Shown here: in pieces, positions 1 to 7,957 of the stretch
Layout of the letters: every line of letters begins with the position of its first letter
Numbering within the stretch: the first letter of the stretch is position 1
Source: JAZKIX01 sp040384645
GTDB lineage: Bacteria; Pseudomonadota; Gammaproteobacteria; Burkholderiales; Burkholderiaceae_D
Length of the DNA: 21,548 bases
Reading direction: 5' to 3'
Assembly: GCA_040384645.1 (NCBI GenBank)
Contig: JAZKIX010000098.1
Span: forward strand, 1-21,548
Made by a program: the position numbers and the translations under genes
The notes under the pieces: model-generated
Seen by the model: the letters and a program-made list of their open reading frames with translations, nothing else
The model's database searches: none
What the model was told of the DNA's origin: nothing

Positions 1-144
1 GGTGCCGCCAAACAGCGGATGCGGATGGGCAATCAAGGCAAAGCCTTGCAGTTCGGCATCAGGCAAGGTATCGGGTAGGTCCAGCGCACATTCAAGCGCA
101 CCGGCCGCGCCGGCGAGGGAAAAACGTTCTGTATTTTTGTTCAT
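1..144 (-). CDS. alpha/beta hydrolase, N-terminal part (runs off the window)
   Basis: The first 48 codons are visible, starting from ATG at 142-144; the rest lies beyond base 1. The fragment ends in AHPHPLFGGT. In alpha/beta hydrolases of the dienelactone-hydrolase-like (COG2945-type) group, an HPHP...GGT segment forms the oxyanion-side loop after the first core strand. The catalytic Ser, Asp and His are not in the window, so activity cannot be judged and the substrate is unknown. The gene lies 44 bp downstream of the ferredoxin gene on the same strand and may be the last visible member of that transcription unit. There is no clear Shine-Dalgarno before the ATG. Confidence 0.7.
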   Translation of the reverse strand, partial: MNKNTERFSLAGAAGALECALDLPDTLPDAELQGFALIAHPHPLFGGT

Positions 145-188
145 GTTGCGTGATTTTTATAAGGTAATAACATTGACGCGTGGCGAAT

Positions 189-506
189 TTAGATTTTCAG
201 GCGTTCGACGATTTTGCCGCCGATCAAGTGCTGGTCGATGATGTCGTCAATATCGCTGTTATCGACAAAGGTATACCAAGTGCCTTCGGGATAGACCACC
301 AGCACCGGCCCTTCTTCGCAACGATCAAGGCAGCCGGCCTGGTTGATGCGGATTTTGCCCTGACCGTTCAGGCCCAGTTCTTTGATACGGCGTTTGGCAT
401 GCTGTTGCGCTGCTTGCGCCCCCCGATCCATGCAGCATGGACGCCCATCTTCGCGTTGATTCATGCATATGAAGACATGTTGCTCGTAAAACGGAAGTTC
501 GCTCAT
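189..506 (-). CDS. (2Fe-2S) ferredoxin, thioredoxin-like fold
   Basis: This 105-aa soluble protein is a thioredoxin-like 2Fe-2S ferredoxin (Shethna/NuoE-like family), an electron carrier with unknown partners. The N-terminal part carries HVFICMNQRE followed by a CC pair, and the middle carries NQAGCLDRCEEGP. Together they give the usual four-cysteine cluster pattern (C-x10-12-C then C-x3-C); the extra adjacent Cys is common in this family. VVYPEGTWYTFV after the second pair is also typical of the family. The ATG at 504-506 (MSELPFYEQH) is chosen; an in-frame TTG at 530 would add eight atypical residues. It lies 57 bp downstream of the VanZ gene on the same strand. Confidence 0.88.
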   Translation of the reverse strand: MSELPFYEQHVFICMNQREDGRPCCMDRGAQAAQQHAKRRIKELGLNGQGKIRINQAGCLDRCEEGPVLVVYPEGTWYTFVDNSDIDDIIDQHLIGGKIVERLKI

Positions 507-563
507 GACAGGCTCAAAGGGATTTTGCAAATGCGGGATGATACACCGCTATCCGCGCGCACT

Positions 564-1700
564 TTATCCACCGCTCGGCTGACGCTCGCTGCGCAGCAAA
601 AATAACACCGCGCAAAACGGCCACAGCAGGGACAGGAATTGCGCAGCGCCATTAAAGTTAAGAAACTTACCCTGTACCCAGCTCTGCAAGGTCGCCACGA
701 AATATGGATTGGCCGGAATGATATTGACCACTAATAGACTGATCAGCAAAGTCGCCAGTGCCAGCCGGCGCTGAGCCATCGGCGGCGCAAAAGCCAGGCC
801 GGACACCATCAGCACGCCGAGCAAGATGCCGCCTTGCGCACCTGGTGTCAGCCAGGCAAAAGCATTGTCGGGCGTAAACAGTAAAGCGGTGGCCAGCGCC
901 TTGACCAGCAAGGCGGCGCCGATCAGGCACATCACCAGCCGCGCGCGCGGTGCCAGCGGGCGCAGCAGGCATAACAGTGCCAGCAGTGCGCCGCTCAGGC
1001 CGCAGGCAGTAATGACCGTTTCAGACAGCCAATATTGTTCCACGCTCAGTTGTACGCCCTGCCGCAGCCAGGCGGCGATATCGACCGGGGATTCAAACAA
1101 GTCGGACATCCAGTCCGACACAATCGGCACCAGTTGCCCATGACCGAACAGGTAAGGCTGCGGGTAGATTTGCGCCAAGGGCCACAAAGTCACCAGCACC
1201 AATGCCGCGCTCGAATCGAGCAGAAACCAGCGCTGGCGTAGCGTGCGCAGGCGGTCGCGGCCCAGTAATTTATCGATAGTGGCCATGCCAATGCCCGCGC
1301 CAATCACGGCACCGGCAAAGTTGGTGATGAAATCCAGGTTCGACGGCACCCGCGTCGGTAGAAAGGTTTGCACCGCCTCCATCAAGCCCGACACCAGCGC
1401 CCCGATCAGCAGCGTCATGAGGAAGGCCCACACCCCCCGGATTGCCGGATACAGCACGTAGACTGTCAAAATGCCGAAAGGAATATAGCCCACCACATTG
1501 GTGGCGACATCGAAGCGCGTCCAATAATGGGGCACGGTCCAGTTCAAGTACGCCAGCGGCCCGATGCCTAGGTCATGCCAGCCGCTAAAGGGATACCAGC
1601 TGGCATACACGATCAAGAAGAAATAGGCCAGCCAAGCTGCTCTGGCCAGCGTTGAAGCCTGTGGCGTGATCGGCGGCGCGGCGGCCGCAGTGGCGTGCAT
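564..1700 (-). CDS. VanZ family integral membrane protein
   Basis: This membrane protein of about 378 aa has roughly ten hydrophobic segments. The N-terminal half is a VanZ-like domain: NVVGYIPFG in helix 2, then EAVQTFLPTR, then a DFITNFAGA segment leading into a Gly-rich helix. This is the E-x2-Q and D-x3-N signature of the family. VanZ proteins are best known from low-level teicoplanin resistance, but most have no known function. The C-terminal half adds about six helices with no recognised domain. ATG at 1698-1700 is chosen because it follows the lipoprotein gene's stop by 2 bp. A GTG at 1730 would add ten residues and overlap that gene by 28 bp. Confidence 0.85.
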   Translation of the reverse strand: MHATAAAAPPITPQASTLARAAWLAYFFLIVYASWYPFSGWHDLGIGPLAYLNWTVPHYWTRFDVATNVVGYIPFGILTVYVLYPAIRGVWAFLMTLLIGALVSGLMEAVQTFLPTRVPSNLDFITNFAGAVIGAGIGMATIDKLLGRDRLRTLRQRWFLLDSSAALVLVTLWPLAQIYPQPYLFGHGQLVPIVSDWMSDLFESPVDIAAWLRQGVQLSVEQYWLSETVITACGLSGALLALLCLLRPLAPRARLVMCLIGAALLVKALATALLFTPDNAFAWLTPGAQGGILLGVLMVSGLAFAPPMAQRRLALATLLISLLVVNIIPANPYFVATLQSWVQGKFLNFNGAAQFLSLLWPFCAVLFLLRSERQPSGG

Positions 1701-1702
1701 TG

Positions 1703-2332
1703 CTATTTCACGTTCTGCCCGGCTAGCCACTGCATCATGTCGCCAATCATGCTGTCGCTGGCCTTCGCTAGGGCTCGGACACCGCCTGCGGCATCGGCGC
1801 TTGAGGTGGGGACGCGCTGCATGAACGTTTTTTGGGCGACCAGGCGACGCGCGTTAAATAGAGAAGCCCGGATGCTGATCTGTACCAGACTTTCATTTTG
1901 GCTGGCAAATACCTGACTGAAATCGTCCGCTTCGAGCCGCAGCAAAGGCAAGCCGGCGGCACCGTCCGAGGCCGGTACGACCACGCTGCCAGCTTGTGCC
2001 AGGAGCACTTTCAGGCGCTGGTTGAATAACTGCGCCGGTGGCATAGTCCAGCGGGCGGCACTGAAATGACGCGGTTGCTGATCGTTGACGTAGGTCAGCC
2101 GGAATAACATTTGCTGGTTGTCGAGCCAGGCTGGGGTACTGATTTCAGCCACGCTCAATGCCGTCAAGGCACCGGTCAGTTGCACCGGCGCGTCGAGTGC
2201 CTGCACTTGGCCGAGATCGTATTGCACCGTTGGGTCAGTATGGACCGAAGAGCAACCGCTGAACAATGTGCAGGCCAATAGCAAGGAGGACAGTAAAGGC
2301 CTTGGCAAAATGTTCTGGTGAGTTATTTTCAT
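1703..2332 (-). CDS. ABC-type transport auxiliary lipoprotein (PqiC-like)
   Basis: This is a 209-aa predicted outer-membrane lipoprotein. The signal sequence ends at LFSGCSS, so Cys27 is the likely lipidated residue; Cys21 in LLLAC is an alternative. The body (YDLG near the mature N-terminus, a central region ending in RHFSAARWTMPP, then QLFNQRL) matches the ABC_trans_aux family (PqiC/DUF330). These proteins accompany MCE-type lipid transporters and are thought to link them to the outer membrane. ATG at 2330-2332 has an AAGGCGG Shine-Dalgarno 4-5 bases upstream. An upstream in-frame start at 2377 would overlap the MCE gene and spoil the signal peptide. The gene follows the MCE gene by 13 bp, so co-transcription is near certain. 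Confidence 0.87.
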   Translation of the reverse strand: MKITHQNILPRPLLSSLLLACTLFSGCSSVHTDPTVQYDLGQVQALDAPVQLTGALTALSVAEISTPAWLDNQQMLFRLTYVNDQQPRHFSAARWTMPPAQLFNQRLKVLLAQAGSVVVPASDGAAGLPLLRLEADDFSQVFASQNESLVQISIRASLFNARRLVAQKTFMQRVPTSSADAAGGVRALAKASDSMIGDMMQWLAGQNVK

Positions 2333-2345
2333 GGAGCCGCCTTGA

Positions 2346-3302
2346 TTATTGTGCCGGTGATTTAAAACCGGCTTCACCCGGGCCAGGGGTCATGCCAGGT
2401 GCGCCGAACAGGATGCTTTGTGGCCGTTCATTCAAGCCATCAAGGGTGCGATTGAGCGCGCGCATCGAGGTGCGCAAATCGTTGGTCAGCGGCAAGGCAT
2501 CGAGTTCTAGTCGGCTGGCGACTGAGCCGACTTGTTCCGCCGCATTTGAAATCTTCACAATTGGCCCCTCCGGCGCTTGCAAATTATTGGCCAAAGTGTT
2601 GAGCGTACCGGTAAAAGTGCCTATATCGCGCGACAGTTGCGATACCGACGCCAAGGTCTGGCGCGCCTCTGTGACCACTGCGGGTAATTTGGCCAAGGTC
2701 GGTTCTAACCGGGTCGGGATAGTCTTGATTGCCTCGGCTGCCTTGCCGACGGAATTTGCAGCTTTGCTCATATCGGTAAAAGCAGTCAGTATTTCCTTTT
2801 GATTGGCCGGCGCTAACAATTGATTGACGCGGGTGGTCAATTCCTCGGTCTGCTGCAAGATCGCAAGTCCCTTGATTTGCAAATTATCCAACAAGCTCGG
2901 GCGCATTTCGATCCGAGCCACTTGTTCCTTGCTGCTGCTCACCTTGACCGGCTGACTGCCATCGTCATCCAATTGGACGTAGGCGATGCCGGTCACGCCC
3001 TGATCGCCGAGCGTGCCATAGGTTGATTTTGTCACCGGCGTTTCTGGCGTAACACTGATGTTCACCAGAATCTGGCCCGCCACCTTGGGGTCGAACAGGA
3101 TTTCGTCGACCTTGCCTACGTCCAGCCCGCGATAACGCACTGCCGCTTGCGGATTCAAACCCGGCACCGACAATTTGGTCGCCATTTGATACGGCACCCG
3201 CTCTTCGCGGTCGCGGTTAAGCCACATCCCGACAAATATCGTTGCGGCCAGCAAGACAAGGGTAAACAGGCCGGTAATCAATGCGTGCGCTTTATTTTCC
3301 AT
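2346..3302 (-). CDS. MCE/MlaD family substrate-binding protein of an ABC lipid transporter
   Basis: This 318-aa protein is anchored in the inner membrane by one N-terminal helix (about residues 9-28, ahead of the charged NRDREER). The MCE domain follows at roughly 38-120, with GLNPQAAVRYRGLDVGKV and later TYGTLGDQGVTGIAYVQL, the two most conserved parts of MlaD-like domains. The remainder is a long helical region (about 150-300) that probably forms the needle or oligomer contacts. Family members form hexameric rings that bind phospholipids between membranes. Its neighbours (permease and ATPase upstream, PqiC-like lipoprotein downstream) define a full Mla-like transporter. This arrangement differs from canonical mlaFEDCB: no MlaC-like periplasmic shuttle is present here. 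Confidence 0.92.
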   Translation of the reverse strand: MENKAHALITGLFTLVLLAATIFVGMWLNRDREERVPYQMATKLSVPGLNPQAAVRYRGLDVGKVDEILFDPKVAGQILVNISVTPETPVTKSTYGTLGDQGVTGIAYVQLDDDGSQPVKVSSSKEQVARIEMRPSLLDNLQIKGLAILQQTEELTTRVNQLLAPANQKEILTAFTDMSKAANSVGKAAEAIKTIPTRLEPTLAKLPAVVTEARQTLASVSQLSRDIGTFTGTLNTLANNLQAPEGPIVKISNAAEQVGSVASRLELDALPLTNDLRTSMRALNRTLDGLNERPQSILFGAPGMTPGPGEAGFKSPAQ

Positions 3303-3326
3303 AATGGTTTTTCATGTTTGACTGCC

Positions 3327-4151
3327 TTATTTTTTGATGCCCTGCATGGCGCGCCGTCCGCGCTGCCCCAGGAAAAATTCTTGAATGAACGGATGTTCCT
3401 GCGCCACCGCTTCTTGCGGCGTGCCATGCACGATTACGTGCTTATCCGCCAACACCGCCACCTGCGTCGACAGCGCAAATATTGTATCCAGATCATGCGT
3501 CACCATCACCACTGTCAAACGCATGGCTTGATGCAGCGAATCGATCAACTCGACAAAACTATCGGACAAGCTCGGATCCAGGCCAGCCGTCGGTTCATCG
3601 AGAAATACCAGTTCCGGCTCCAGCGCCAGCGCGCGCGCCAGCGCAATCCGCTTGACCATGCCGCCGGACAGGTCGGCCGGCATTTTGCATGCATCAGCCG
3701 GCTTGATACCCACCATATGCAGCTTCAACAATACCGCGTCGCGGATCAAGTCTTCCGGCAAGCGGCGCAACTCGCGCATCGGTTGCGCCACGTTGTCGAA
3801 CACGGTCAAGGCCGAAAACAAGGCGCCTTGCTGGAATAGCATACCCCAGCGATTGCGGATCGCCTGCAACTGATCGGCGCTAGCCTGATTGATGTCCTGG
3901 CCGAATACATGGACGGTGCCGGCGCTGGGCTTTTCCAAACCCAGGATCTGGCGCAACAAAGTGGTTTTGCCAGAACCCGATCCGCCTACCAGCGACACGA
4001 TTTCACCTTGCTTAATGGTCAGGTCGAGCTTGTCATGCACCACGAATTGGTCGAACTGAGTGCGCAAGCCCTTGATCTGGATGATCGGCGCGGCGGTTTG
4101 CGGCTGTGGCTTCAATGTCGGTTCATTGTTGGTATGGGTTGGCGCGGCCAT
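3327..4151 (-). CDS. MlaF-like ABC transporter ATPase
   Basis: This 274-aa ATPase energises the Mla-like lipid transporter. All ABC motifs are intact: Walker A GGSGSGKT (about residues 56-63), a Q-loop in MLFQQGALF, the signature LSGGMVKR, Walker B ELVFLDEP, and the switch His in VTHDLD. LSGGMVKR (M rather than Q) and QQGALF are characteristic of MlaF-type ATPases. A polar tail of about 20 residues (TNNEPTLKPQPQT) precedes the domain. ATG at 4149-4151 is preferred over the adjacent in-frame TTG. It overlaps the permease stop codon by one base (TGATG), which suggests translational coupling. Confidence 0.93.
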   Translation of the reverse strand: MAAPTHTNNEPTLKPQPQTAAPIIQIKGLRTQFDQFVVHDKLDLTIKQGEIVSLVGGSGSGKTTLLRQILGLEKPSAGTVHVFGQDINQASADQLQAIRNRWGMLFQQGALFSALTVFDNVAQPMRELRRLPEDLIRDAVLLKLHMVGIKPADACKMPADLSGGMVKRIALARALALEPELVFLDEPTAGLDPSLSDSFVELIDSLHQAMRLTVVMVTHDLDTIFALSTQVAVLADKHVIVHGTPQEAVAQEHPFIQEFFLGQRGRRAMQGIKK

Positions 4152-5272
4152 CAAAATCCCACGCCTTCAAACACGATGGCAAATACCGCATCGGCCAGGA
4201 TCACGATGGTGATCGCCGTCACCACCGAGGCCGTGGTGCCGCGTCCCAGGCTCTCGGTATTGGCCTTGATGCGCAAGCCGAAATGGCAAGCCACCAGCGC
4301 GATCAAGCTGCCAAATACGACACCCTTGCCCAACCCGATCCAATAATTTGCCAGCGGTACTGCATCCGGCAACGATTGGATGAAGTAGGTAGGCGACAGG
4401 GCCAGTTCGATCTGCGCCGCCGCCATCCCGCCAAATAGTGCCATCGCATCGGTCCACACCACCAGCAGCGGCATCGCCAGCGCCAGCGCCAAGACCTTGG
4501 GCATGATCAGGCGAAATCCATGCGGCAAACCCATCACCAGCATCGCATCCAGTTCTTCCGTCACCCGCATCACTCCCAGTTGCGCCGTGATCGACGAACC
4601 CGAGCGACCTGCCACCAAAATTGCCGCCAGCAAAGGACCCAGCTCGCGGATGATGCTCATGCCCAGGATATTGACCAGATAAATATCCGCGCCGAAGGTA
4701 TGCAATTGTTGCGCCGACAGATACGACAGCACCACCCCGATCAAGAACCCCACTAGCGCCGTGATCCCCAACGCCTGATAGCCGGCGTGGTAAATACTGG
4801 CCGACAATTCTTTCCATGGGCCGCGCTGCGGTTGCCGGAGAAAGCGTCCCAGATCCATCACCAATTGTCCGATCAGCCCGACAAAGCCCAGCACATGATC
4901 GAGCAAACCCGCCGCCACCTCGCGCAAACGCTGCGGCGATAACCAGTGTTTGGCGTCTTGCTGCGGCAGGGTCAGCGTGCCGGCTTGTTCCAGCCGTTTG
5001 AAAAAATCGTCGAATTGCGGCGGTAATAGTAGTTGCGCAGGCCGTTTTTTGCCCCAGGCATTCCACAAAAATTGCGCGCCGATATGGTCCAGCGCCTGCA
5101 ATGCCGATAAGTCCCAGCGCGGCGTCGCGCTGGCGGGCAGTTTTTTCAAGGTCGCGCCAAGAACAGGAAAAATGCCCGGTGCGCTCAATGCCTGCACCTG
5201 CCAGGCACCGCTGGCGCTAATCACATCGTTGGCTTGGGAGATTGAAAGCGCGGGGGTTTGTGGAATTGACAT
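4151..5272 (-). CDS. MlaE-family permease with N-terminal STAS-like domain
   Basis: This 373-aa inner-membrane permease is the first gene of the Mla-like operon. Residues of about 15-110 resemble a STAS domain (SALQALDHIGAQFLWNAWG), the MlaB-type accessory fold, here fused to the permease rather than encoded separately. The MlaE core follows, with GYQALGITALVGFLIGVVLSY, the highly conserved RELGPLLAAILVAGRSGS, and a C-terminal SLGRGTTASVV. ATG at 5270-5272 is used; no strong Shine-Dalgarno is visible, and a GTG at 5308 would add 12 residues. The gap of 84 bp to the upstream radical SAM gene shows no clear terminator or promoter. Confidence 0.9.
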   Translation of the reverse strand: MSIPQTPALSISQANDVISASGAWQVQALSAPGIFPVLGATLKKLPASATPRWDLSALQALDHIGAQFLWNAWGKKRPAQLLLPPQFDDFFKRLEQAGTLTLPQQDAKHWLSPQRLREVAAGLLDHVLGFVGLIGQLVMDLGRFLRQPQRGPWKELSASIYHAGYQALGITALVGFLIGVVLSYLSAQQLHTFGADIYLVNILGMSIIRELGPLLAAILVAGRSGSSITAQLGVMRVTEELDAMLVMGLPHGFRLIMPKVLALALAMPLLVVWTDAMALFGGMAAAQIELALSPTYFIQSLPDAVPLANYWIGLGKGVVFGSLIALVACHFGLRIKANTESLGRGTTASVVTAITIVILADAVFAIVFEGVGF

Positions 5273-5356
5273 GCAATTAGTGTAAGGGAGAACGCGGCAA
5301 TCTGTCACTGCCAGTCTGAGGTGCGCTGCGTGTTATCTCAATATTCAAGCCAAGAT

Positions 5357-6877
5357 TCATGCAGCTAAATGGCGCGCCTGCCGTTGCGGCGCTGCTGATT
5401 TTTCAAGTTCGCCGGCTGGCACGGTACTGCGCTTGTCCTTGCCCCGCTTTGGCGCCTGCGCCGCAAACTGCCCCGCATAATCGTTGCCTAGCAGCGTGCT
5501 GGCAGCATCTTGCGACACTCCTTGGGTTTGCAGCCATTGCGTGATCAAGCCCGCCAACCGATCCAGCGCGATCCGGTGCGTGGCATCGGTTTTGGCATAT
5601 AACCAATCCGACAACGCCATAAAATTATGAAACGGCGCATCACCTAAAATCAATGGCAAGGTATTGGCAAAACGGCCCGAATTGGCGACCAAATCCCAAT
5701 ACCGTGCAAAGCGCACCAGCCGCAACATGGTCGCAAAATCGATGCGGTCGTTCGCCAAAATCGTGTAAGGCGGATACGGGTCGTACACCATCGCAAAATC
5801 CTGCGTATGGCGGATGATCGGCGTGCCGCGCAGCCGCTTTAAAATGCCGAACTGGATTTCATGCGGTTTCAACGCATATAACTGATCGAAACCACGGGCA
5901 AAACTAGCCACATCCTCGCCCGGCAAACCAGCGATCAAATCGACATGCAAATGCGCGTGCGAATGTTCCACCAGCCAGCGGATATTCTCCGCCGCTTTTT
6001 CATTGTTCTGCTTACGGCTAACTAAAGCCTGTACTTCGGGATTAAAGCTCTGGATGCCGATTTCAAATTGCAGCGCACCCGGCGGGAATTGCGTGATGCC
6101 ATCCTTCAAGGCATCCGGCAAATGGTCCGGTACCACCTCGAAATGGGCAAACACTGGATCGTCAGGATGCGCCGCGATCTTATCCAGGAAAAACTGCATG
6201 ATCTTCAAGCTGGTCTTGATATTCAGGTTAAAAGTGCGGTCGACAAACTTGAACAGCCGCGCTCCGCGCTGATACAACGATTCCATCTCCGCCAGAAACA
6301 GGTCGATATCGAAGGGCCAAGCCGTCTTGTCCAGCGCCGACAGGCAAAACTCGCACTTGAAAGGACAGCCGCGCGAGGCTTCCACATACAAGATACGGTG
6401 CTTCAAGTCTGCCTCGCTATATAAGGAGTACGGCAATACCAGGTCACTCAGCGCCGCCTGCACCCCGGCATGGATTTTCATCAGCGGCTGCGGCCCGTTC
6501 AAGACTTCGCGGCATAGCTTGGGAAAGGTCACCTCGCCCCAGCCCGTAATCAGGTAATCGGCCAGCCGCACAATCTNNNNNNNNNNCTCATACGACACTT
6601 CCGGCCCGCCCAGCATGATCGTCACCTCCGGCGCCACCCGTTTCAGCATCGCCACCACGCGCGTGGTTTCTTCGACGTTCCAGATATACACCCCAAAGCC
6701 GATGATGCGCGGCGCCTTGGCCAGCAATTTCTCGACGATCTCGGTGGTCTTGGCGCCGATCACGAATTCGATCAACTCGGTTTGTGCCTGCAACTCGCCC
6801 ATATTGGCCAGCAGATAACGCAAGCCCAGCGATGCATGGGCGTAACGGGCGTTCAGGGTCGATAGCAGGATCGTCAT
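5357..6877 (-). CDS. B12-binding domain radical SAM protein
   Basis: This is a protein of about 506 aa whose exact length is uncertain because of an internal N run. The N-terminal part (about 1-135) is a cobalamin-binding Rossmann-like domain: LLSTLNARYAHASLGLRYL, then IIGFGVYIWNVEET, then IMLGGPEVSYE. The radical SAM domain carries Cys171, Cys175 and Cys178 in CPFKCEFC (C-x3-C-x2-C), which bind the 4Fe-4S cluster. Later motifs (FEIGIQSFNPE, VDLIAGLPGED) are typical of the barrel. The C-terminus resembles the DUF4080-type extension of this family. The reaction and substrate are unknown. It sits alone; the Mla-like operon begins 84 bp downstream on the same strand. Confidence 0.88.
   Translation of the reverse strand: MTILLSTLNARYAHASLGLRYLLANMGELQAQTELIEFVIGAKTTEIVEKLLAKAPRIIGFGVYIWNVEETTRVVAMLKRVAPEVTIMLGGPEVSYEXXXXIVRLADYLITGWGEVTFPKLCREVLNGPQPLMKIHAGVQAALSDLVLPYSLYSEADLKHRILYVEASRGCPFKCEFCLSALDKTAWPFDIDLFLAEMESLYQRGARLFKFVDRTFNLNIKTSLKIMQFFLDKIAAHPDDPVFAHFEVVPDHLPDALKDGITQFPPGALQFEIGIQSFNPEVQALVSRKQNNEKAAENIRWLVEHSHAHLHVDLIAGLPGEDVASFARGFDQLYALKPHEIQFGILKRLRGTPIIRHTQDFAMVYDPYPPYTILANDRIDFATMLRLVRFARYWDLVANSGRFANTLPLILGDAPFHNFMALSDWLYAKTDATHRIALDRLAGLITQWLQTQGVSQDAASTLLGNDYAGQFAAQAPKRGKDKRSTVPAGELEKSAAPQRQARHLAA
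6577..6586. other. assembly gap (10 N) inside the radical SAM gene
   Basis: Ten N bases fall between codons for VSYE and IVRLADY, near residues 98-101 of the B12-binding domain. The reading frame is the same on both sides if the gap really is 10 bases, and the flanking protein is continuous with the family. The gene is therefore probably intact and the gap close to true size. Confidence 0.99.
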
Positions 6878-7160
6878 GGCGGGGGGCGGTGTAAGTGCGG
6901 GGGCGAAGGGTGCATTCTACGCTGTGACGATAGACGGGAATTGGTGATGCCACGCAAGACGCCACGACGCCTGCGGATATTAAACATTTGAGGGGAGTAT
7001 GGGGCAGAAACATGCTTTACCCGCTCGCTTTCATTGGGGTGAAAATAATACTGTGGCCAGTATTGTTGGAAGTAAACAAGGCTATTTTGGTCGCATATAT
7101 CTCCAAAATATCGGTGCAATGTTCCAGGTCAGCAGCAAGCCGGCAGCGTTTGATGATTGA
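6878..7160. other. intergenic region, no gene seen; one inverted repeat
   Basis: This stretch is more AT-rich than its surroundings and holds only short open frames without ribosome sites or recognisable products. One perfect inverted repeat occurs at 7047-7064 (AATACTG-TGGC-CAGTATT). It could be a regulator site or a weak hairpin; it has no T tract. Confidence 0.5.
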
Positions 7161-7189
7161 TTGACATTGTTGCGGACTCTCGCCATGAT
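7161..7189 (+). promoter_or_regulatory. candidate sigma70 promoter for the small secreted protein
   Basis: A perfect -35 TTGACA (7161-7166) is followed after 17 bases by CATGAT (7184-7189, four of six consensus bases). Transcription would begin about 80 bases before the ATG at 7278. Confidence 0.45.
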
Positions 7190-7277
7190 CGGATCGCCGC
7201 ATTTTTCTCAGCGCTGCGCCCGAGCCGATGTCACACATAAGCTCGCAGCGTCAACCACCATTTTTTCAGATGATCAC

Positions 7278-7688
7278 ATGAAAAATTTTCTGTTTATCAC
7301 CTCAGCCATTGCATTGACTTTAAGCACATTGAGCTGTTCAAGTACGGCAGTTGCGGGCGATTGCGTCGCGAATATAGAAAAAAAAGGCAGCTCATTTTCT
7401 TCGGGTGCCGGCGGCGTCATGACTTCAATAGAAGGGCCATCATTTCGACAGGAAAAAGATGCGTATTTTGATTATGTTATCGAGCTTCGCGGCAAGCAAA
7501 ATTACCGATTTATCTACACTGGTGATGTGCAAAAAATACGGCTATCGGCTGGATCACGTTCCTTTTATGAAGGGGTACCGATTGCCAGATTCACTGGGAC
7601 GACGCGCCCGCTAAAAATCGAGATTCAGGCAAAAGGCGATTTTTCGGTGGAAATTCGGGATGAGTGTACCTTCGGGAGTTTCTTTTAA
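7278..7688 (+). CDS. small secreted protein of unknown function
   Basis: This is a 136-aa protein I do not recognise. The start MKNFLFITSAIALTLSTLS gives a clear signal sequence, with likely cleavage near AVAG/D (about residue 26); a lipoprotein site at LSC (Cys19) is less likely. The mature part (about 110 aa) is probably beta-rich (FDYVIELRGKQNYRFIYTGD, PLKIEIQAKGDFSVEIRD) with two cysteines near its ends (GDCVAN and DECTFG), which could form a disulfide. The C-terminal motif resembles the strand pattern of small periplasmic beta-sandwich domains, but no family is claimed. Base composition is lower in GC than the flanking genes. An upstream in-frame start at 7161 would bury the signal peptide and is rejected. 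Confidence 0.7.
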   Translation: MKNFLFITSAIALTLSTLSCSSTAVAGDCVANIEKKGSSFSSGAGGVMTSIEGPSFRQEKDAYFDYVIELRGKQNYRFIYTGDVQKIRLSAGSRSFYEGVPIARFTGTTRPLKIEIQAKGDFSVEIRDECTFGSFF

Positions 7689-7867
7689 CCGAACGCTAAG
7701 CGGACGCGGATTTCCACGCATTTCCGGCGACATCGATCACGGTATTCAAGCAGTAACCATGCTGTTTTCGGACGGCACCACTAGGATTTGATATACGGTG
7801 CGTGTTTTCATCACGCGACTGGCTAGCATCAGTATCGGCGCACTGAACGCCTTTGCAATCCTGCCTT

Positions 7868-7890
7868 GGGCGCAAAAGCGCCCTTTCTCT
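7868..7890 (+). terminator. probable intrinsic terminator
   Basis: A perfect 6-bp GC stem GGGCGC/GCGCCC with an AAAA loop (7868-7883) is followed by TTTCTCT. It lies about 180 bases after the small secreted protein's stop and could end its transcript. The opposite strand lacks a T tract. Confidence 0.45.
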
Positions 7891-7957
7891 CCGACACCGC
7901 AACCGCCGATCAACAGTCAGCCAACCCATAAGGCACTCACAACCTGTGCAGCACGGG

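Noticed and set aside
3147..3839. 230-aa plus-strand open frame
   Set aside because: It is antisense to the MCE and ATPase genes, His/Arg/Gln-rich as expected from an opposite-strand frame, with no recognisable domain or ribosome site.
4167..5066. 299-aa minus-strand frame within the permease gene
   Set aside because: Same strand but a different frame from MlaE; its Gly/Arg/Ala-rich composition and lack of motifs mark it as a shadow.
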